A stretch of 48,986 bases of DNA from Candidatus Evtepia faecavium (GCA_019115545.1 DXDK01000036.1:1-48986); one strand, 5' to 3'; positions 7,927-16,794 are shown, counted from the stretch's first letter. Made by a program: numbers and translations. Notes: generated from the letters alone by a model not told the origin.

Positions 7927-8634
7927 TTACATATGGAACCGCCGGCGGACCTCCTCCCGGAGAGAGGGGACCCGGCGCACCACGATGAGGGGGATGAGCA
8001 GTACGACGCACACCGCCACCACGATGAGGGACCACCCAGGGGACCAGCTCCCCTGGAAATAGACATCCACAAAGGCCTCCACCCCCAGGGTGAACACCCC
8101 CAGGGAGCCGATGACCAGGGCCATGGAGGACAGGGTGCTCCGGCGGCGGGGCCCCATGGTGAGCCCCCAGAAGAGGAACAGGGCCCCCAGCCAGAGGATG
8201 ATGGGCAGGGCCAGGTGGAGGTACCAGTCCCACCCGTCCAGGTCCACGGCGATGAGGGAGACGTACACGGCGATGGCCAGCACGTCGGCCAGCAGCTGGA
8301 GGCGGAAGGTGTCCTTCCGATGGTGGAGCAGGGGAGGCACCGTCCAGATCCACAGCATGATGGCCGCCCCGATGACGTACAGGGACCAGGCCCGCTGGGT
8401 CAGCAGGAACTGGTTGAGCACCCCGCAGCACACCGCCACCGAGGCCAGCACCGTGGTGATGAGGATGGCGGCAGGGCGTTTGGAGGAGGGGGCCACCTCC
8501 TTCCGCTCCGTGGGGAAAGGCTTGGCAGAGGTCTGGTCCACGGGCTGGTTGGGGTTATAGACCGGCGTGTGGCAGAGGGGGCAGAAGGCCGCCGTCTTGT
8601 CCAGCTCCACGCCGCAGTTGACGCAGTATGACAA
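7927..8634 (-). CDS. zinc-ribbon membrane protein (DUF6320-like)
   Basis: A 235-residue protein with an N-terminal zinc ribbon (CVNCG at residues 4-8, CPLCH at about 18-22, so CxxC pairs) followed by a linker and six or so hydrophobic helices from about residue 55 on. It resembles DUF6320 proteins of Clostridia, whose function is unknown. The start is TTG at 8634: GGGAGGTG lies just upstream and no ATG is in frame. Nineteen bases separate it from the acyltransferase gene upstream, so the two are one transcript. In my memory of related genomes this pair and an alpha/beta hydrolase often travel together; that is established co-occurrence only in a loose sense. Confidence 0.75.
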   Translation of the reverse strand: MSYCVNCGVELDKTAAFCPLCHTPVYNPNQPVDQTSAKPFPTERKEVAPSSKRPAAILITTVLASVAVCCGVLNQFLLTQRAWSLYVIGAAIMLWIWTVPPLLHHRKDTFRLQLLADVLAIAVYVSLIAVDLDGWDWYLHLALPIILWLGALFLFWGLTMGPRRRSTLSSMALVIGSLGVFTLGVEAFVDVYFQGSWSPGWSLIVVAVCVVLLIPLIVVRRVPSLREEVRRRFHM

Positions 8635-8653
8635 AAAAACACCTCCCGATGGG

Positions 8654-9940
8654 TCATCGGGTGCGGTTGGACTCCACTTTCACGTGGATGCCAGCCTTCA
8701 CCAGGTGGGTAAAGAAGCGGCGCTCGGTCTCGCTGGAGACCCCCGTGCCGGCAAAGGTGATGGCCATGGTGTTGCCGTAGCTGATAGAGGCGCAGTGGGG
8801 GGAGGGCCGGGTGGCCTGGCCCAGCATCACCTCCATGCGCTGGATGTGGGGTTCCATCTCCGGGGGCACCCGGAAGATGCCGGGGTTGGTATAGGTCCCG
8901 GAGTAGGGGCGCACCCCCACCAACTGGTAGGAAAAGGCCATCACGGGGTTTTTCAGGAACAATGGGATCACCTGGAGGAACCGGTTCTTGGTGAACTGGA
9001 CGTTCCCGGTGAGCTTGGCCTGCATCTCCTGGCGGTTGGCGTGGAGGTGCATGTAGTTGTGGACCTGCTTGACGATCTCCTCCAGGGTGTATTCCCCCAG
9101 GGTGGGGTCGATGCAGGGCCGGACGGTGAGGATGAAGTTGCGCAAGGTCTCCGAGGGAAACCAGGGGCGCAGGTTGATGGGAATGGCCAGGGCCACCGGT
9201 CGGGGGTGGCGGTACCGCCGGGCGGCCTGGTTCTCCAGCAGGGACTGGAGGAGCACGGCGGTGAGATACTCGGTGACGGAGGCGTGGTAGGCCTGGGCCG
9301 CCTTCCGCAGCTGGTCCACCGGGACCAGGCCCATGGTGACGTTGAGGGTGTAAAAGGGCTCGGCGGGGCTGGTGTTGGGGAAGGCGGTCTTTTCCAGCCG
9401 GCCCCGGAGGGTGCGGTGGCCGGCGTAGCGGGCGTAGGCGTCCTCCAGCTCCTCCCGCCGGGGGGGCTGGGTGATGTCCAAAATCCCCGGGCCGTTGGGC
9501 ACGGCGTGGCCCAGCTCCCGGAGATACACTGCCAGCAGGGTACGGAGAAAGACCAGGGTCCCCGCCCCGTCGGAGATGGCGTGAAAGACCTCCAGGGAGA
9601 TCCGCCTCTGGTAGTAAAAGACCCGGATAAGCCACTCGTTGTCCTCCCGGAAGCGCACCGGCTGGCAGGGGTTGGCCATGTCCTCCTTCACGAAGGGGCC
9701 GGGGTTGGGGTTGGGCTCGAAGTAGCACCAGAAGGCCCCCCGGCGGATGCGCACGGCAAAGCCGGGGAAGCGGGGCATGGTCTTGTCCACCGCCCGCTGC
9801 AGGGCGGCGGGGTCCACGGGGTCGCGCATCACGGCGGAGAAGCGGTAGACGGCGGAATAGCGGTCCCGCTGGATGGCGGAGTAGAGCACACCGGCGTTGT
9901 CCAGGGGGTACCAGGTGGGTTTGGCGGGTTTCCGGGACAC
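8654..9940 (-). CDS. condensation-fold acyltransferase (alcohol acetyltransferase-like)
   Basis: A 428-residue member of the chloramphenicol acetyltransferase/condensation superfamily, annotated in relatives as alcohol acetyltransferase. The active-site motif HxxxDG is present as H120-AISDG. A YPLDNAG opening, typical for this group, is near residue 12. No carrier-protein or adenylation domain is attached, so it is a stand-alone acyltransferase, acyl-CoA as likely donor; the acceptor is unknown. The GTG at 9940 is chosen because AAGGAGG lies 9 bases upstream. It heads the minus-strand transcript and is divergent from the HSL-type hydrolase, an ester-making enzyme facing an ester-cleaving one. 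Confidence 0.78.
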   Translation of the reverse strand: MSRKPAKPTWYPLDNAGVLYSAIQRDRYSAVYRFSAVMRDPVDPAALQRAVDKTMPRFPGFAVRIRRGAFWCYFEPNPNPGPFVKEDMANPCQPVRFREDNEWLIRVFYYQRRISLEVFHAISDGAGTLVFLRTLLAVYLRELGHAVPNGPGILDITQPPRREELEDAYARYAGHRTLRGRLEKTAFPNTSPAEPFYTLNVTMGLVPVDQLRKAAQAYHASVTEYLTAVLLQSLLENQAARRYRHPRPVALAIPINLRPWFPSETLRNFILTVRPCIDPTLGEYTLEEIVKQVHNYMHLHANRQEMQAKLTGNVQFTKNRFLQVIPLFLKNPVMAFSYQLVGVRPYSGTYTNPGIFRVPPEMEPHIQRMEVMLGQATRPSPHCASISYGNTMAITFAGTGVSSETERRFFTHLVKAGIHVKVESNRTR

Positions 9941-9976
9941 GGGCGGCGGCCTCCTTCCATGGGATTTTCTGGGTTC

Positions 9977-10005
9977 ATTGTAGCACAGGCCTTGGGAAAC
10001 TACAA
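9977..10005 (-). promoter_or_regulatory. promoter of the acyltransferase/DUF6320 operon
   Basis: Minus strand TTGTAG (10005-10000), 17 bp spacer, TACAAT (9982-9977). Confidence 0.65.
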
Positions 10006-10021
10006 GGGGAAGGGTGGGGGC

Positions 10022-10050
10022 TTCCCTTTTTTTCCCCGCCGTGGTATACT
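10022..10050 (+). promoter_or_regulatory. promoter of the HSL-type hydrolase gene
   Basis: A strong extended -10 box, TGG before TATACT at 10045-10050, with only a weak -35 match (TTCCCT at 10022-10027, 17 bp spacer). It is back to back with the acyltransferase promoter. Confidence 0.6.
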
Positions 10051-10092
10051 AAGCCAACCAATCTTCGCTTTCTTAGGAAAGGAGTGCGCGGC

Positions 10093-11061
10093 ATGGACGG
10101 AAAGAAGCTCTCCCTCCGGCGCAAGCCCCGGGGGAATCCCCCGGAAGCCCCCGGGCAGGAGGACCACCGCCTGGCCCCCATGATGCGGGCCCTGAAGGCC
10201 ATCCACTCGGTGGGGGCCCCGGACTCCATGGCTCCGGAGGACCTGGCCAAGCAGCGGGCCGCCCAGGAAGTGCTGGGCCGCCTGGTGGCCCCCATGATCG
10301 TCATGAAGAAGTGGGAGCCCTTCCACCTCAAGGACATGGCCTGCGCCTGGGTCAAGCCGGACTGGCCCCACGTGAAGCACCGGGTCATCCTCTATTGCCA
10401 CGGCGGGGGATACACCAGCGGCAACCTGGGCTACTCCCGCCCCCTGGCCTCCAAGCTCTCCAACGCCACCGGGTGGGACACCCTGTGCTTCGAATACCGC
10501 CTGGCACCGGAGCACCCCTTCCCCGCGGCGGTGGACGACGCCCGCCGGGCCTGGGACTATCTGATGTACCTGGGCTACGGCGCCCGGGACGTGGTGGTGG
10601 CGGGGGACTCCGCCGGGGGGAACCTGGCCCTGGTCCTCTGCCACCAGCTGAAGCAGGCCGGGCGGCAGCTCCCCGGGAAGCTGGTGCTCATGTCCCCCTG
10701 GACGGACATGACGGCCAGCGGCCGCTCCTATACCCAGCGGGCGGACCTGGACCCCACCATCACCCTGGACTACATCCACGCGGTGCGGGAGGTGTACGCC
10801 GGCGGCCAGAGCCTGGACTCCCCCCTTCTCTCCCCCCTCTTCGGGGACTTCCAGGGCTTCCCCTCCACCCTGGTCCAGGTGGGGAGCAACGAGATCCTCT
10901 ACTCCGATTCCCTCCGTCTCCGGGAGCGGATGGAGGAGGCGGGGACCCACTGCCGCCTGGAGGTGTGGGAGGACATGTGGCACGTCTTCCAGATGTTCCC
11001 CATCCGCCGGGCCGCCCAGGCCATGGACCACATCAGCCGCTTCCTTCTGGAGGGGACCTGA
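10093..11061 (+). CDS. alpha/beta hydrolase, hormone-sensitive-lipase (HSL) family
   Basis: A 322-residue carboxylesterase-type enzyme. The HSL oxyanion motif is HGGGY at H103, the nucleophile elbow is GDSAGGN with Ser173, and the base is His297 in WHVFQ. At the usual acid position the sequence reads SNEILYSDS (N266/E267): the common Asp is Asn here, so Glu267 or a nearby Asp must serve, as in some other HSL-group proteins. The ATG at 10093 has AAAGGAG 9 bases upstream; the GTG at 10084 is too close to it. No signal peptide. Divergent from the condensation-fold acyltransferase, so a shared ester substrate is plausible but unproven. Confidence 0.85.
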   Translation: MDGKKLSLRRKPRGNPPEAPGQEDHRLAPMMRALKAIHSVGAPDSMAPEDLAKQRAAQEVLGRLVAPMIVMKKWEPFHLKDMACAWVKPDWPHVKHRVILYCHGGGYTSGNLGYSRPLASKLSNATGWDTLCFEYRLAPEHPFPAAVDDARRAWDYLMYLGYGARDVVVAGDSAGGNLALVLCHQLKQAGRQLPGKLVLMSPWTDMTASGRSYTQRADLDPTITLDYIHAVREVYAGGQSLDSPLLSPLFGDFQGFPSTLVQVGSNEILYSDSLRLRERMEEAGTHCRLEVWEDMWHVFQMFPIRRAAQAMDHISRFLLEGT

Positions 11062-11170
11062 TTTTTTCTCCCCCTGGTGCAGCTGCAACAGGGAAGGGGA
11101 GGCACTCTGCCGTACAATGGTGCCAGCCCCCGGCAGAGGGGGCGGACACCCGAAAGGAGGCGCCAGCGCT

Positions 11171-11449
11171 ATGAAGAAACCAAAGATCCGCATCACCCTG
11201 GTGGACCAGAAGGGGACCATGGGCTGCCACCGAGGGCACCGGATCGGGGACTCCTATGACTTTGACACTCAGCGGGGGGAGCTGTGCCCCATGGCCATGC
11301 ACGTGGCCTTCCCCTATGTGGACATCCTCCGCTACGGCGGCACCCTGCCGGATCGGGCAGGGGAGGGCTTCACCTTCTGCTGCCCCGATGTGGACGTGAT
11401 CAACGTCTTCCGCCTTACGGTGGAGGAGGACCCCGCCCCGGAGGCGTAA
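11171..11449 (+). CDS. TIGR04076 family protein
   Basis: A 92-residue small protein of the TIGR04076 family, unknown function. The family pattern is visible: a Cys-His opening (GCHRGHRIGDSY), then ELCPMAMHVAFPYVDILRYG, then CCPDVDVINVFRL, with conserved cysteines that suggest metal or redox chemistry. AAGGAGG lies 10 bases before the ATG; the longer frame from 11117 is not supported. A TACAAT at 11113-11118 could be a -10 box but no good -35 is seen, so it may also be co-transcribed with the hydrolase 110 bases upstream. Confidence 0.8.
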   Translation: MKKPKIRITLVDQKGTMGCHRGHRIGDSYDFDTQRGELCPMAMHVAFPYVDILRYGGTLPDRAGEGFTFCCPDVDVINVFRLTVEEDPAPEA

Positions 11450-11468
11450 AAAAAACGGACATTCCCCC

Positions 11469-11504
11469 AAAAACGCGGGCCCGCCTGGGTAAGGCGGGCC
11501 CGCG
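11469..11504 (-). terminator. intrinsic terminator of the LysR gene
   Basis: A perfect 12 bp G+C stem (11474-11485 with 11493-11504, 7-base loop) followed on the minus strand by TTTTT. It lies between the convergent TIGR04076 and LysR genes. Confidence 0.85.
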
Positions 11505-11514
11505 CTGCGTATCC

Positions 11515-12408
11515 TTATGGGTTGGAGGGGTGCTGCAGGCTCTCCTCCAGCAGGGTGAGGAACCGCCGGAGCACCGGGGTGCGCTCCCCCGGCAGATAGA
11601 AGGCCCCGAAGGACAGGGGGGCAAACTCCGGCATGGGGAGGTAGCGCAGGCGGGGGCCTTCGGCCTCCCCCGGCGGGCCGGAGACCACGGCGAAGGCGAG
11701 GCCCGCCTCCACCATGGTATAGAGGATCTCCAGGTTGTCGCAGAAGAGGATCCGCTCCGCCCCCAGGCCGGAGATGACCTGGTTCTGGGAATCAAAGAGT
11801 TCGGGGGAAAAGATGGGGGGCCGGCAGATGGCGATCCGCCCGGCCTGGCGGAGCTGCTGGACGGAGACCTGCTCCAGGGCGGCCAGGGGGTGGCTGGGGC
11901 TGCACACGCACACCACCGGCCGGCGGCACAGCTCCCGGTAGGTGACCTTTTTCAGGGAAGTCTTCTTGTGGGAGATGAGCACCTGGATGTCCCCCTCCTC
12001 CAGGAGGTTTTCCAGGGAGTCGAAGGGGGTCATCCGCAGCAGGGGGAGAAGGGAGGGCTCCTCCTGGGAGAGCTGTTGGAGGGCGGGGATCATCAGCCGC
12101 TGGTCCACAAAGTTCCGGCACCCCACCCCCAGGCGGACGGAGTGGATCTCCTGGGCGGCCCGGACCCGCTCCTTGGACAGGCCGGACAGGCGGAGGATCT
12201 CGTCGGCGTACTGGGTGAACAGGTACCCCGACTGGGTCAGGCGGACGCTCTTGCTGGTGCGGTGGAAGAGCTTCACCCCCAGCTCATTTTCCAAAGTGTT
12301 GATCTGGTGGCTCACGGCGGGCTGGGTGATCCGGAGGACCTCCGCGGCCCGGGAGAAGTTGAGAAAGTTGGCCACCGTCAAAAAACATTCCAATTGTGTG
12401 GTATTCAA
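11515..12408 (-). CDS. LysR-family transcriptional regulator
   Basis: A 297-residue LysR regulator. The winged helix-turn-helix is at about residues 5-60 (LECFLTVANFLNFSRAAEVL, then QPAVSHQI and the wing LGVKLFHR); a type-2 periplasmic-binding-like effector domain follows from about 90. The TTG at 12408 is preferred: AGGAGG lies 8 bases upstream and the protein then starts exactly as LysR proteins do. An ATG at 12450 would add 14 basic residues. It is divergent from the MarR/ABC exporter operon and their promoters overlap, but it may regulate other genes. Effector unknown. Confidence 0.9.
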   Translation of the reverse strand: MNTTQLECFLTVANFLNFSRAAEVLRITQPAVSHQINTLENELGVKLFHRTSKSVRLTQSGYLFTQYADEILRLSGLSKERVRAAQEIHSVRLGVGCRNFVDQRLMIPALQQLSQEEPSLLPLLRMTPFDSLENLLEEGDIQVLISHKKTSLKKVTYRELCRRPVVCVCSPSHPLAALEQVSVQQLRQAGRIAICRPPIFSPELFDSQNQVISGLGAERILFCDNLEILYTMVEAGLAFAVVSGPPGEAEGPRLRYLPMPEFAPLSFGAFYLPGERTPVLRRFLTLLEESLQHPSNP

Positions 12409-12476
12409 ACAAAAGACCTCCTGCTTCCGTCGGGGTGTTTTGAGCAACAAGACAAACTGATAAATAACCTTTATAG

Positions 12477-12505
12477 ATAATAACAGATTTGAATTTCACA
12501 TGCAA
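12477..12505 (-). promoter_or_regulatory. promoter of the LysR gene
   Basis: Minus strand TTGCAT (12505-12500), 17 bp spacer, TATTAT (12482-12477). Its -35 box overlaps that of the opposite promoter, so the two compete for polymerase. A TTAT-AG-ATAA palindrome at 12471-12480 lies just downstream of the -10. Confidence 0.55.
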
Positions 12506-12523
12506 GGATAAGTGTGGTATAAA
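12495..12523 (+). promoter_or_regulatory. promoter of the MarR/ABC exporter operon
   Basis: TTCACA at 12495-12500, 17 bp spacer, TATAAA at 12518-12523 preceded by TGG. A small CGAA-CA-TTCG palindrome at 12550-12559, downstream of the likely start point, could be part of a MarR operator; it is too short to be sure. Confidence 0.65.
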
Positions 12524-12581
12524 AAGTAAGGAATGAAACAATTCTCGCCCGAACATTCGAGGGAAACGGGGTGAACACCAC

Positions 12582-13049
12582 ATGGAATGGGACCGGAGCA
12601 GAATGGCCCGGGACAACCGCCTGATCGGCATCCAGCAGGAGAAGCTGGCCGACCGGGTGATGGGGCGAAAGGGATTGACCGCGGCGCAGGCCTTCATGCT
12701 GTGGTACATCCTCCGCCACGCGGAGGAGGGGACCTCCCTGACGGCCATGCATCGGGAGTTCGGCTACTCCAAAGCGGCCATCTCCAGCAGCCTGAAAAAC
12801 CTGCGGGAGAAGGGCTACGTCCGCATGGAGCGCTGCTTGGAGGACGACCGGCGCAAGCTCCTCTTCGCCACCGAGGCGGGCAGGCAGCTGGAGGGTTTTA
12901 TCGAAACCTCCGCCGACTGGATCTGCCGCCAGGTGTACGCAGGGTTTTCCCCGGCGGAGCTGCGGGAGTTGGACCGCCTGCAGAAGAAAATGCGCCGCAA
13001 CCTGGCCGCCGGGGAAGCCGGCGGGCAAGAATTACCAGAAGAACCATAA
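12582..13049 (+). CDS. MarR-family regulator of the ABC exporter operon
   Basis: A 155-residue winged-helix MarR regulator. The recognition part is FGYSKAAISSSLKNLREKGYV (wing EDDRRKLLFATEAG) at about residues 63-108, flanked by dimerisation helices. A weak GGGGTG site precedes the ATG at 12582. Its stop codon lies inside the AAGGAGG of the next gene, so it is translationally coupled to the ABC exporter it presumably represses. This MarR-ABC-ABC order is common for drug- or peptide-inducible exporters of Firmicutes. The inducer cannot be read from the sequence. Confidence 0.88.
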   Translation: MEWDRSRMARDNRLIGIQQEKLADRVMGRKGLTAAQAFMLWYILRHAEEGTSLTAMHREFGYSKAAISSSLKNLREKGYVRMERCLEDDRRKLLFATEAGRQLEGFIETSADWICRQVYAGFSPAELRELDRLQKKMRRNLAAGEAGGQELPEEP

Positions 13050-13064
13050 GGAGGATGCATTCTC

Positions 13065-14804
13065 GTGCGACAAATTATCCAGCAAATCAAACAGTATAAA
13101 CGGGACACGTTCCTCTGCATCGGCCTGACCACCTTGGAGGTCTTGATGGAGATCCTGCTCCCGTTCATCACGGCCATGCTCATCGACCAGGGGCTGGAGG
13201 CCAGCAGCATGCCGGTGGTCTACCGCTATGGCATTCTGATGATCGTCATGGCCTTCCTCAGCCTGCTCTTCGGCGCCCTGGCCGGGAAGTTCGCCGCCAG
13301 CGCCTCCACGGGCCTGGCGGCCAACCTCCGGGAGGCCATCTACGCCAACATTCAGACCTTTTCCTTCTCCAACATCGACAAGTTCAGCGTTCCCGGCCTG
13401 GTGACCCGGATGACCACCGACATCACCAACGTCCAGAACGCTTTCATGATGATCATCCGGGTGGCCACCCGCGCCCCCCTGACCCTGGTGTTCAGTTTCA
13501 TCATGTGCCTGATCATCAACCCTCACCTCAGCGGCATGTTCCTCATCGCCGTGGTCTTTCTGGGCATTGTGCTGGCCATCATCATGAAGGTCACCCTGAA
13601 GATCTTCAACGACGTCTTCCACCGGTACGACGATTTGAACGCCAGCGTCCAGGAGAACATCTCCGCCATCCGGGTGGTGAAGGCCTTCGTCCGGGAGGAC
13701 TATGAGAACCAGAAGTTCTCCAAAGCCTCCGCCATGCTGTACAAGATGTTCGTGAAGGCCGAGAGCATCCTCACCGTGAACGCCCCGGCCATGATGGTGG
13801 CGGTGTACTTCTGCATCATCTCCGTGTCCTGGCTGGGGGCCCAGTTCATCGTGGGGGGCACCCTCTCCACCGGCGACCTCACCAGCCTGTTCAGCTACAT
13901 CATGTCCATGCTCATGAGCCTGATGATGGTCTCCATGGTGGTGGTCATGATCAGCATCTCCCTGGCCTCCATCCGCCGCATCGGCGAGGTCCTGCGGGAG
14001 ACCCCGGACCTTAAGAACCCCGAAAACCCCGTGGAAGAGGTGAAGGACGGCAGCATCGACTTCAACCACGTGACCTTCTCCTACAAGCATGGCAGCGGCA
14101 AGAGCGCCCTGATGGACATCGACCTGCACATCCGCTCCGGGGAGACCATCGGCATCATCGGCGGCACCGGCTCCGGCAAGAGCAGCCTGGCCAACCTCAT
14201 CTCCCGCCTGTACGACGTGGACGAGGGCTCGGTGTGCGTGGGCGGCCTGGACGTGCGGAAGTACGACATGGAAGCCCTCCGGGAGCAGGTGTCCGTGGTG
14301 CTCCAGAAGAACACCCTCTTCTCCGGCAGCATTCTGGAGAACCTCCGCTGGGGCAACCCCAACGCCACCGAGGAGGAATGCATCGAGGCCTGCAAGGCCG
14401 CCTGCGCCGACGAGTTCATCGACCGCATGCCCGAGGGCTACCACACCCGCATCGAGCGGGGGGGCAACAACGTCTCCGGCGGCCAGAAGCAGCGCCTGTG
14501 CATCGCCCGGGCCCTGCTGAAGAACCCCAAGGTCCTCATCCTGGACGACTCCACCTCCGCCGTGGACACCGCCACCGACGCCAAGATCCGCAAGGCCTTT
14601 GCCGAGAAGATCCCCGGCACCACCAAGATCATCATCGCCCAGCGGATCTCCAGCGTGGAGGGGGCCGACCGCATCCTGGTGCTGGACGACGGCCGGATCA
14701 ACGGCTTTGACACCCACGAAAACCTGTTGAAGACCAACGCCATCTACCAGGACATCTATGAGTCCCAGATCAAGGGCGGCGGCGACTTCGACCAGCCGGC
14801 GTGA
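13065..14804 (+). CDS. heterodimeric ABC exporter, degenerate-site subunit
   Basis: A 579-residue half-transporter: six-helix exporter membrane domain (about 1-320), then an ATPase domain with Walker A GGTGSGKSS near 366-374, an intact signature VSGGQ, and Walker B LILDD. The catalytic Glu after Walker B is replaced by Asp495, and the switch His by Gln526 (IIIAQR). These are the classic marks of the inactive-site partner in heterodimers such as TM287/288 and BmrCD. GTG at 13065 has AAGGAGG 10 bases upstream. The next gene encodes the partner. Likely exports a hydrophobic drug, lipid or peptide under MarR control. Confidence 0.92.
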   Translation: MRQIIQQIKQYKRDTFLCIGLTTLEVLMEILLPFITAMLIDQGLEASSMPVVYRYGILMIVMAFLSLLFGALAGKFAASASTGLAANLREAIYANIQTFSFSNIDKFSVPGLVTRMTTDITNVQNAFMMIIRVATRAPLTLVFSFIMCLIINPHLSGMFLIAVVFLGIVLAIIMKVTLKIFNDVFHRYDDLNASVQENISAIRVVKAFVREDYENQKFSKASAMLYKMFVKAESILTVNAPAMMVAVYFCIISVSWLGAQFIVGGTLSTGDLTSLFSYIMSMLMSLMMVSMVVVMISISLASIRRIGEVLRETPDLKNPENPVEEVKDGSIDFNHVTFSYKHGSGKSALMDIDLHIRSGETIGIIGGTGSGKSSLANLISRLYDVDEGSVCVGGLDVRKYDMEALREQVSVVLQKNTLFSGSILENLRWGNPNATEEECIEACKAACADEFIDRMPEGYHTRIERGGNNVSGGQKQRLCIARALLKNPKVLILDDSTSAVDTATDAKIRKAFAEKIPGTTKIIIAQRISSVEGADRILVLDDGRINGFDTHENLLKTNAIYQDIYESQIKGGGDFDQPA

Positions 14805-14821
14805 AAGGAGGCAGATGTCAG

Positions 14822-16699
14822 ATGAAAGAAAGAATGTCGAAATCTGCGGCCACCGGCGTGCTGGGCCGTGTCCTCCGGTACATGCTGCACTACTACAAGG
14901 GCCTCTTCGCCCTGGTGGTGGTGTGCATCGTGATCAGCGCGGTGACCACCGTCATCGGCGCCGCCTTCCCCCAGACCCTGGTGGACGACTACATCGTCCC
15001 CATGATCTCCAGCGGCTCCCGGGACTTTGGGCCCCTGCTCCAGGCCATTCTCCGCCTGGTGGCCATCCTGGCGGTGGGCGTGGTGACCATCTTCGCCTAC
15101 AACCGCATCATGGTCAACGTCAGCCAGGGGACCATGCGCCACCTCCGGGACGACCTCTTCCACAAGATGGAGTCCCTGCCCATCAAGTACTTTGACACCC
15201 ACGCCCACGGGGACATCATGTCGGTCTACACCAACGACGTGGACACCCTGCGGCAGATGATCAGCCAGAGCATCCCCCAGATCATCAACACGGTGATCAC
15301 CATGGTGGCCACCCTGGTGACCATGCTGGTGCTCAACCCGGTGCTCACCATCATCCCCGTGGCCACGGCCGTCATCATGCTCCTGGTCACCGGGAAGCTG
15401 GCCGGCCGTTCCGGGAAATACTACGTCCGCCAGCAGAGAGACCTGGGCGCGGTGGACGGCTTCATCGAGGAGATGCTGGACGGCCAGAAGGTGGTCAAGG
15501 TCTTCTGCCACGAGGAGGCCGCCAAGCGGGACTTCCACAAGATCAACGACGCCCTGCGGGACAGCGCCGACAAGGCCAACCGCTACGCCAACCTCCTTAT
15601 GCCCATCAACGCCAACATCGGCTGGCTGAGCTATGTGGTCATGGCCATCCTGGGCGCGGTGCTGGGGATCCACGGCCTGGCCGGGGTGACCATCGGCACC
15701 GTCATCACCTTCCTGGGCCTGAACAAGAGCTTTACCAACCCTGTCATCCAGGTGAGCCAGCAGATCAACTTCGTGGTCACCGCCGCCGCCGGCGCCAAGC
15801 GGGTCTTTGACCTGATGGACCAGGAGCCCGAGGCCGACGAGGGCTTCGTGGAGCTGGTGAACGCCAAGGAGGACGCCCATGGCCAGATGGTCCCGGCGGA
15901 CCACCGCACCAACGTGTGGGCCTGGAAAATCCCCATGGAGGACGGCAGCGTCCACTACGTCCGCCTGGAGGGCGGCGTGGTGCTGGAGGACGTGGACTTC
16001 GGCTACGAGCTGAACAAGCTGGTCCTCCACGACATCAGCCTCTGGGCCAAGCCCGGGCAGAAGATCGCCTTTGTCGGGGCCACCGGCGCCGGCAAGACCA
16101 CCATCACCAACCTCATCAACCGCTTCTACGACATCGCCGACGGCAAGATCCGCTACGATGGCATCGACATCGGCAAGATCAAAAAGCCCGACCTGCGCCG
16201 GTCCATGGGCATCGTCCTCCAGGACACCCACCTGTTCACCGGCACGGTGATGGACAACATCCGCTACGGCAACCTGGACGCCCCCGACCGGGAGTGCATC
16301 GCGGCGGCCAAGCTGGCCAACGCCGACGGCTTCATCCAGCGTCTTCCCGACGGATACCAGACCATGCTCACCGGCGACGGGGCCAACCTGAGCAACGGCC
16401 AGCGGCAGCTGCTGGCCATCGCCCGGGCCGCCGTGGCCGACCCTCCGGTGCTCATCTTGGACGAGGCCACCTCCTCCATCGACACCCGCACCGAGAAGCT
16501 GGTCCAGGAGGGCATGGATGCCCTGATGACCGGGCGCACCACCTTCGTCATCGCCCACCGCCTGTCCACCGTGCGCAACTCCGACTGCATCATCGTCATG
16601 GACCAGGGCCGCATCATCGAGCGGGGCACCCACGACGAGCTCATCGAGAAGAAGGGCAAGTACTATCAGCTTTACACCGGCAACTTCGCCGAGGAGTGA
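14822..16699 (+). CDS. heterodimeric ABC exporter, catalytic-site subunit
   Basis: A 625-residue half-transporter and partner of the preceding gene. It has the exporter membrane domain at about 10-330, an extended linker at about 335-400, Walker A GATGAGKTT near 418, Walker B with the catalytic Glu548 (LILDEATSS) and the switch His579. Its signature is LSNGQ (523-527) rather than LSGGQ; in the dimer this altered signature faces the degenerate Walker site of the partner, so one of the two ATP sites is impaired. The ATG at 14822 has AAAGGAGG 10 bases upstream, right at the stop of the previous gene. The operon ends in a strong hairpin. Confidence 0.92.
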   Translation: MKERMSKSAATGVLGRVLRYMLHYYKGLFALVVVCIVISAVTTVIGAAFPQTLVDDYIVPMISSGSRDFGPLLQAILRLVAILAVGVVTIFAYNRIMVNVSQGTMRHLRDDLFHKMESLPIKYFDTHAHGDIMSVYTNDVDTLRQMISQSIPQIINTVITMVATLVTMLVLNPVLTIIPVATAVIMLLVTGKLAGRSGKYYVRQQRDLGAVDGFIEEMLDGQKVVKVFCHEEAAKRDFHKINDALRDSADKANRYANLLMPINANIGWLSYVVMAILGAVLGIHGLAGVTIGTVITFLGLNKSFTNPVIQVSQQINFVVTAAAGAKRVFDLMDQEPEADEGFVELVNAKEDAHGQMVPADHRTNVWAWKIPMEDGSVHYVRLEGGVVLEDVDFGYELNKLVLHDISLWAKPGQKIAFVGATGAGKTTITNLINRFYDIADGKIRYDGIDIGKIKKPDLRRSMGIVLQDTHLFTGTVMDNIRYGNLDAPDRECIAAAKLANADGFIQRLPDGYQTMLTGDGANLSNGQRQLLAIARAAVADPPVLILDEATSSIDTRTEKLVQEGMDALMTGRTTFVIAHRLSTVRNSDCIIVMDQGRIIERGTHDELIEKKGKYYQLYTGNFAEE

Positions 16700-16728
16700 G
16701 CCCTCCCCGGCGGGAAGCCTCCCCCTGC

Positions 16729-16774
16729 CCCCGGCGGGGTCCTGTCTCCCCAAAGGGACGGGACCCCGCCGGGG
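16729..16774 (+). terminator. intrinsic terminator of the ABC exporter operon
   Basis: An 18 bp stem (16729-16746 with 16757-16774, one G-T pair, 10-base loop) followed by TGCTGTTT. Confidence 0.75.
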
Positions 16775-16794
16775 TGCTGTTTACAAAATTTCGG

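Noticed and set aside
12550-12559. CGAA-CA-TTCG as a firm MarR operator
   Set aside because: Arms of only four bases; kept as a remark in the promoter entry.
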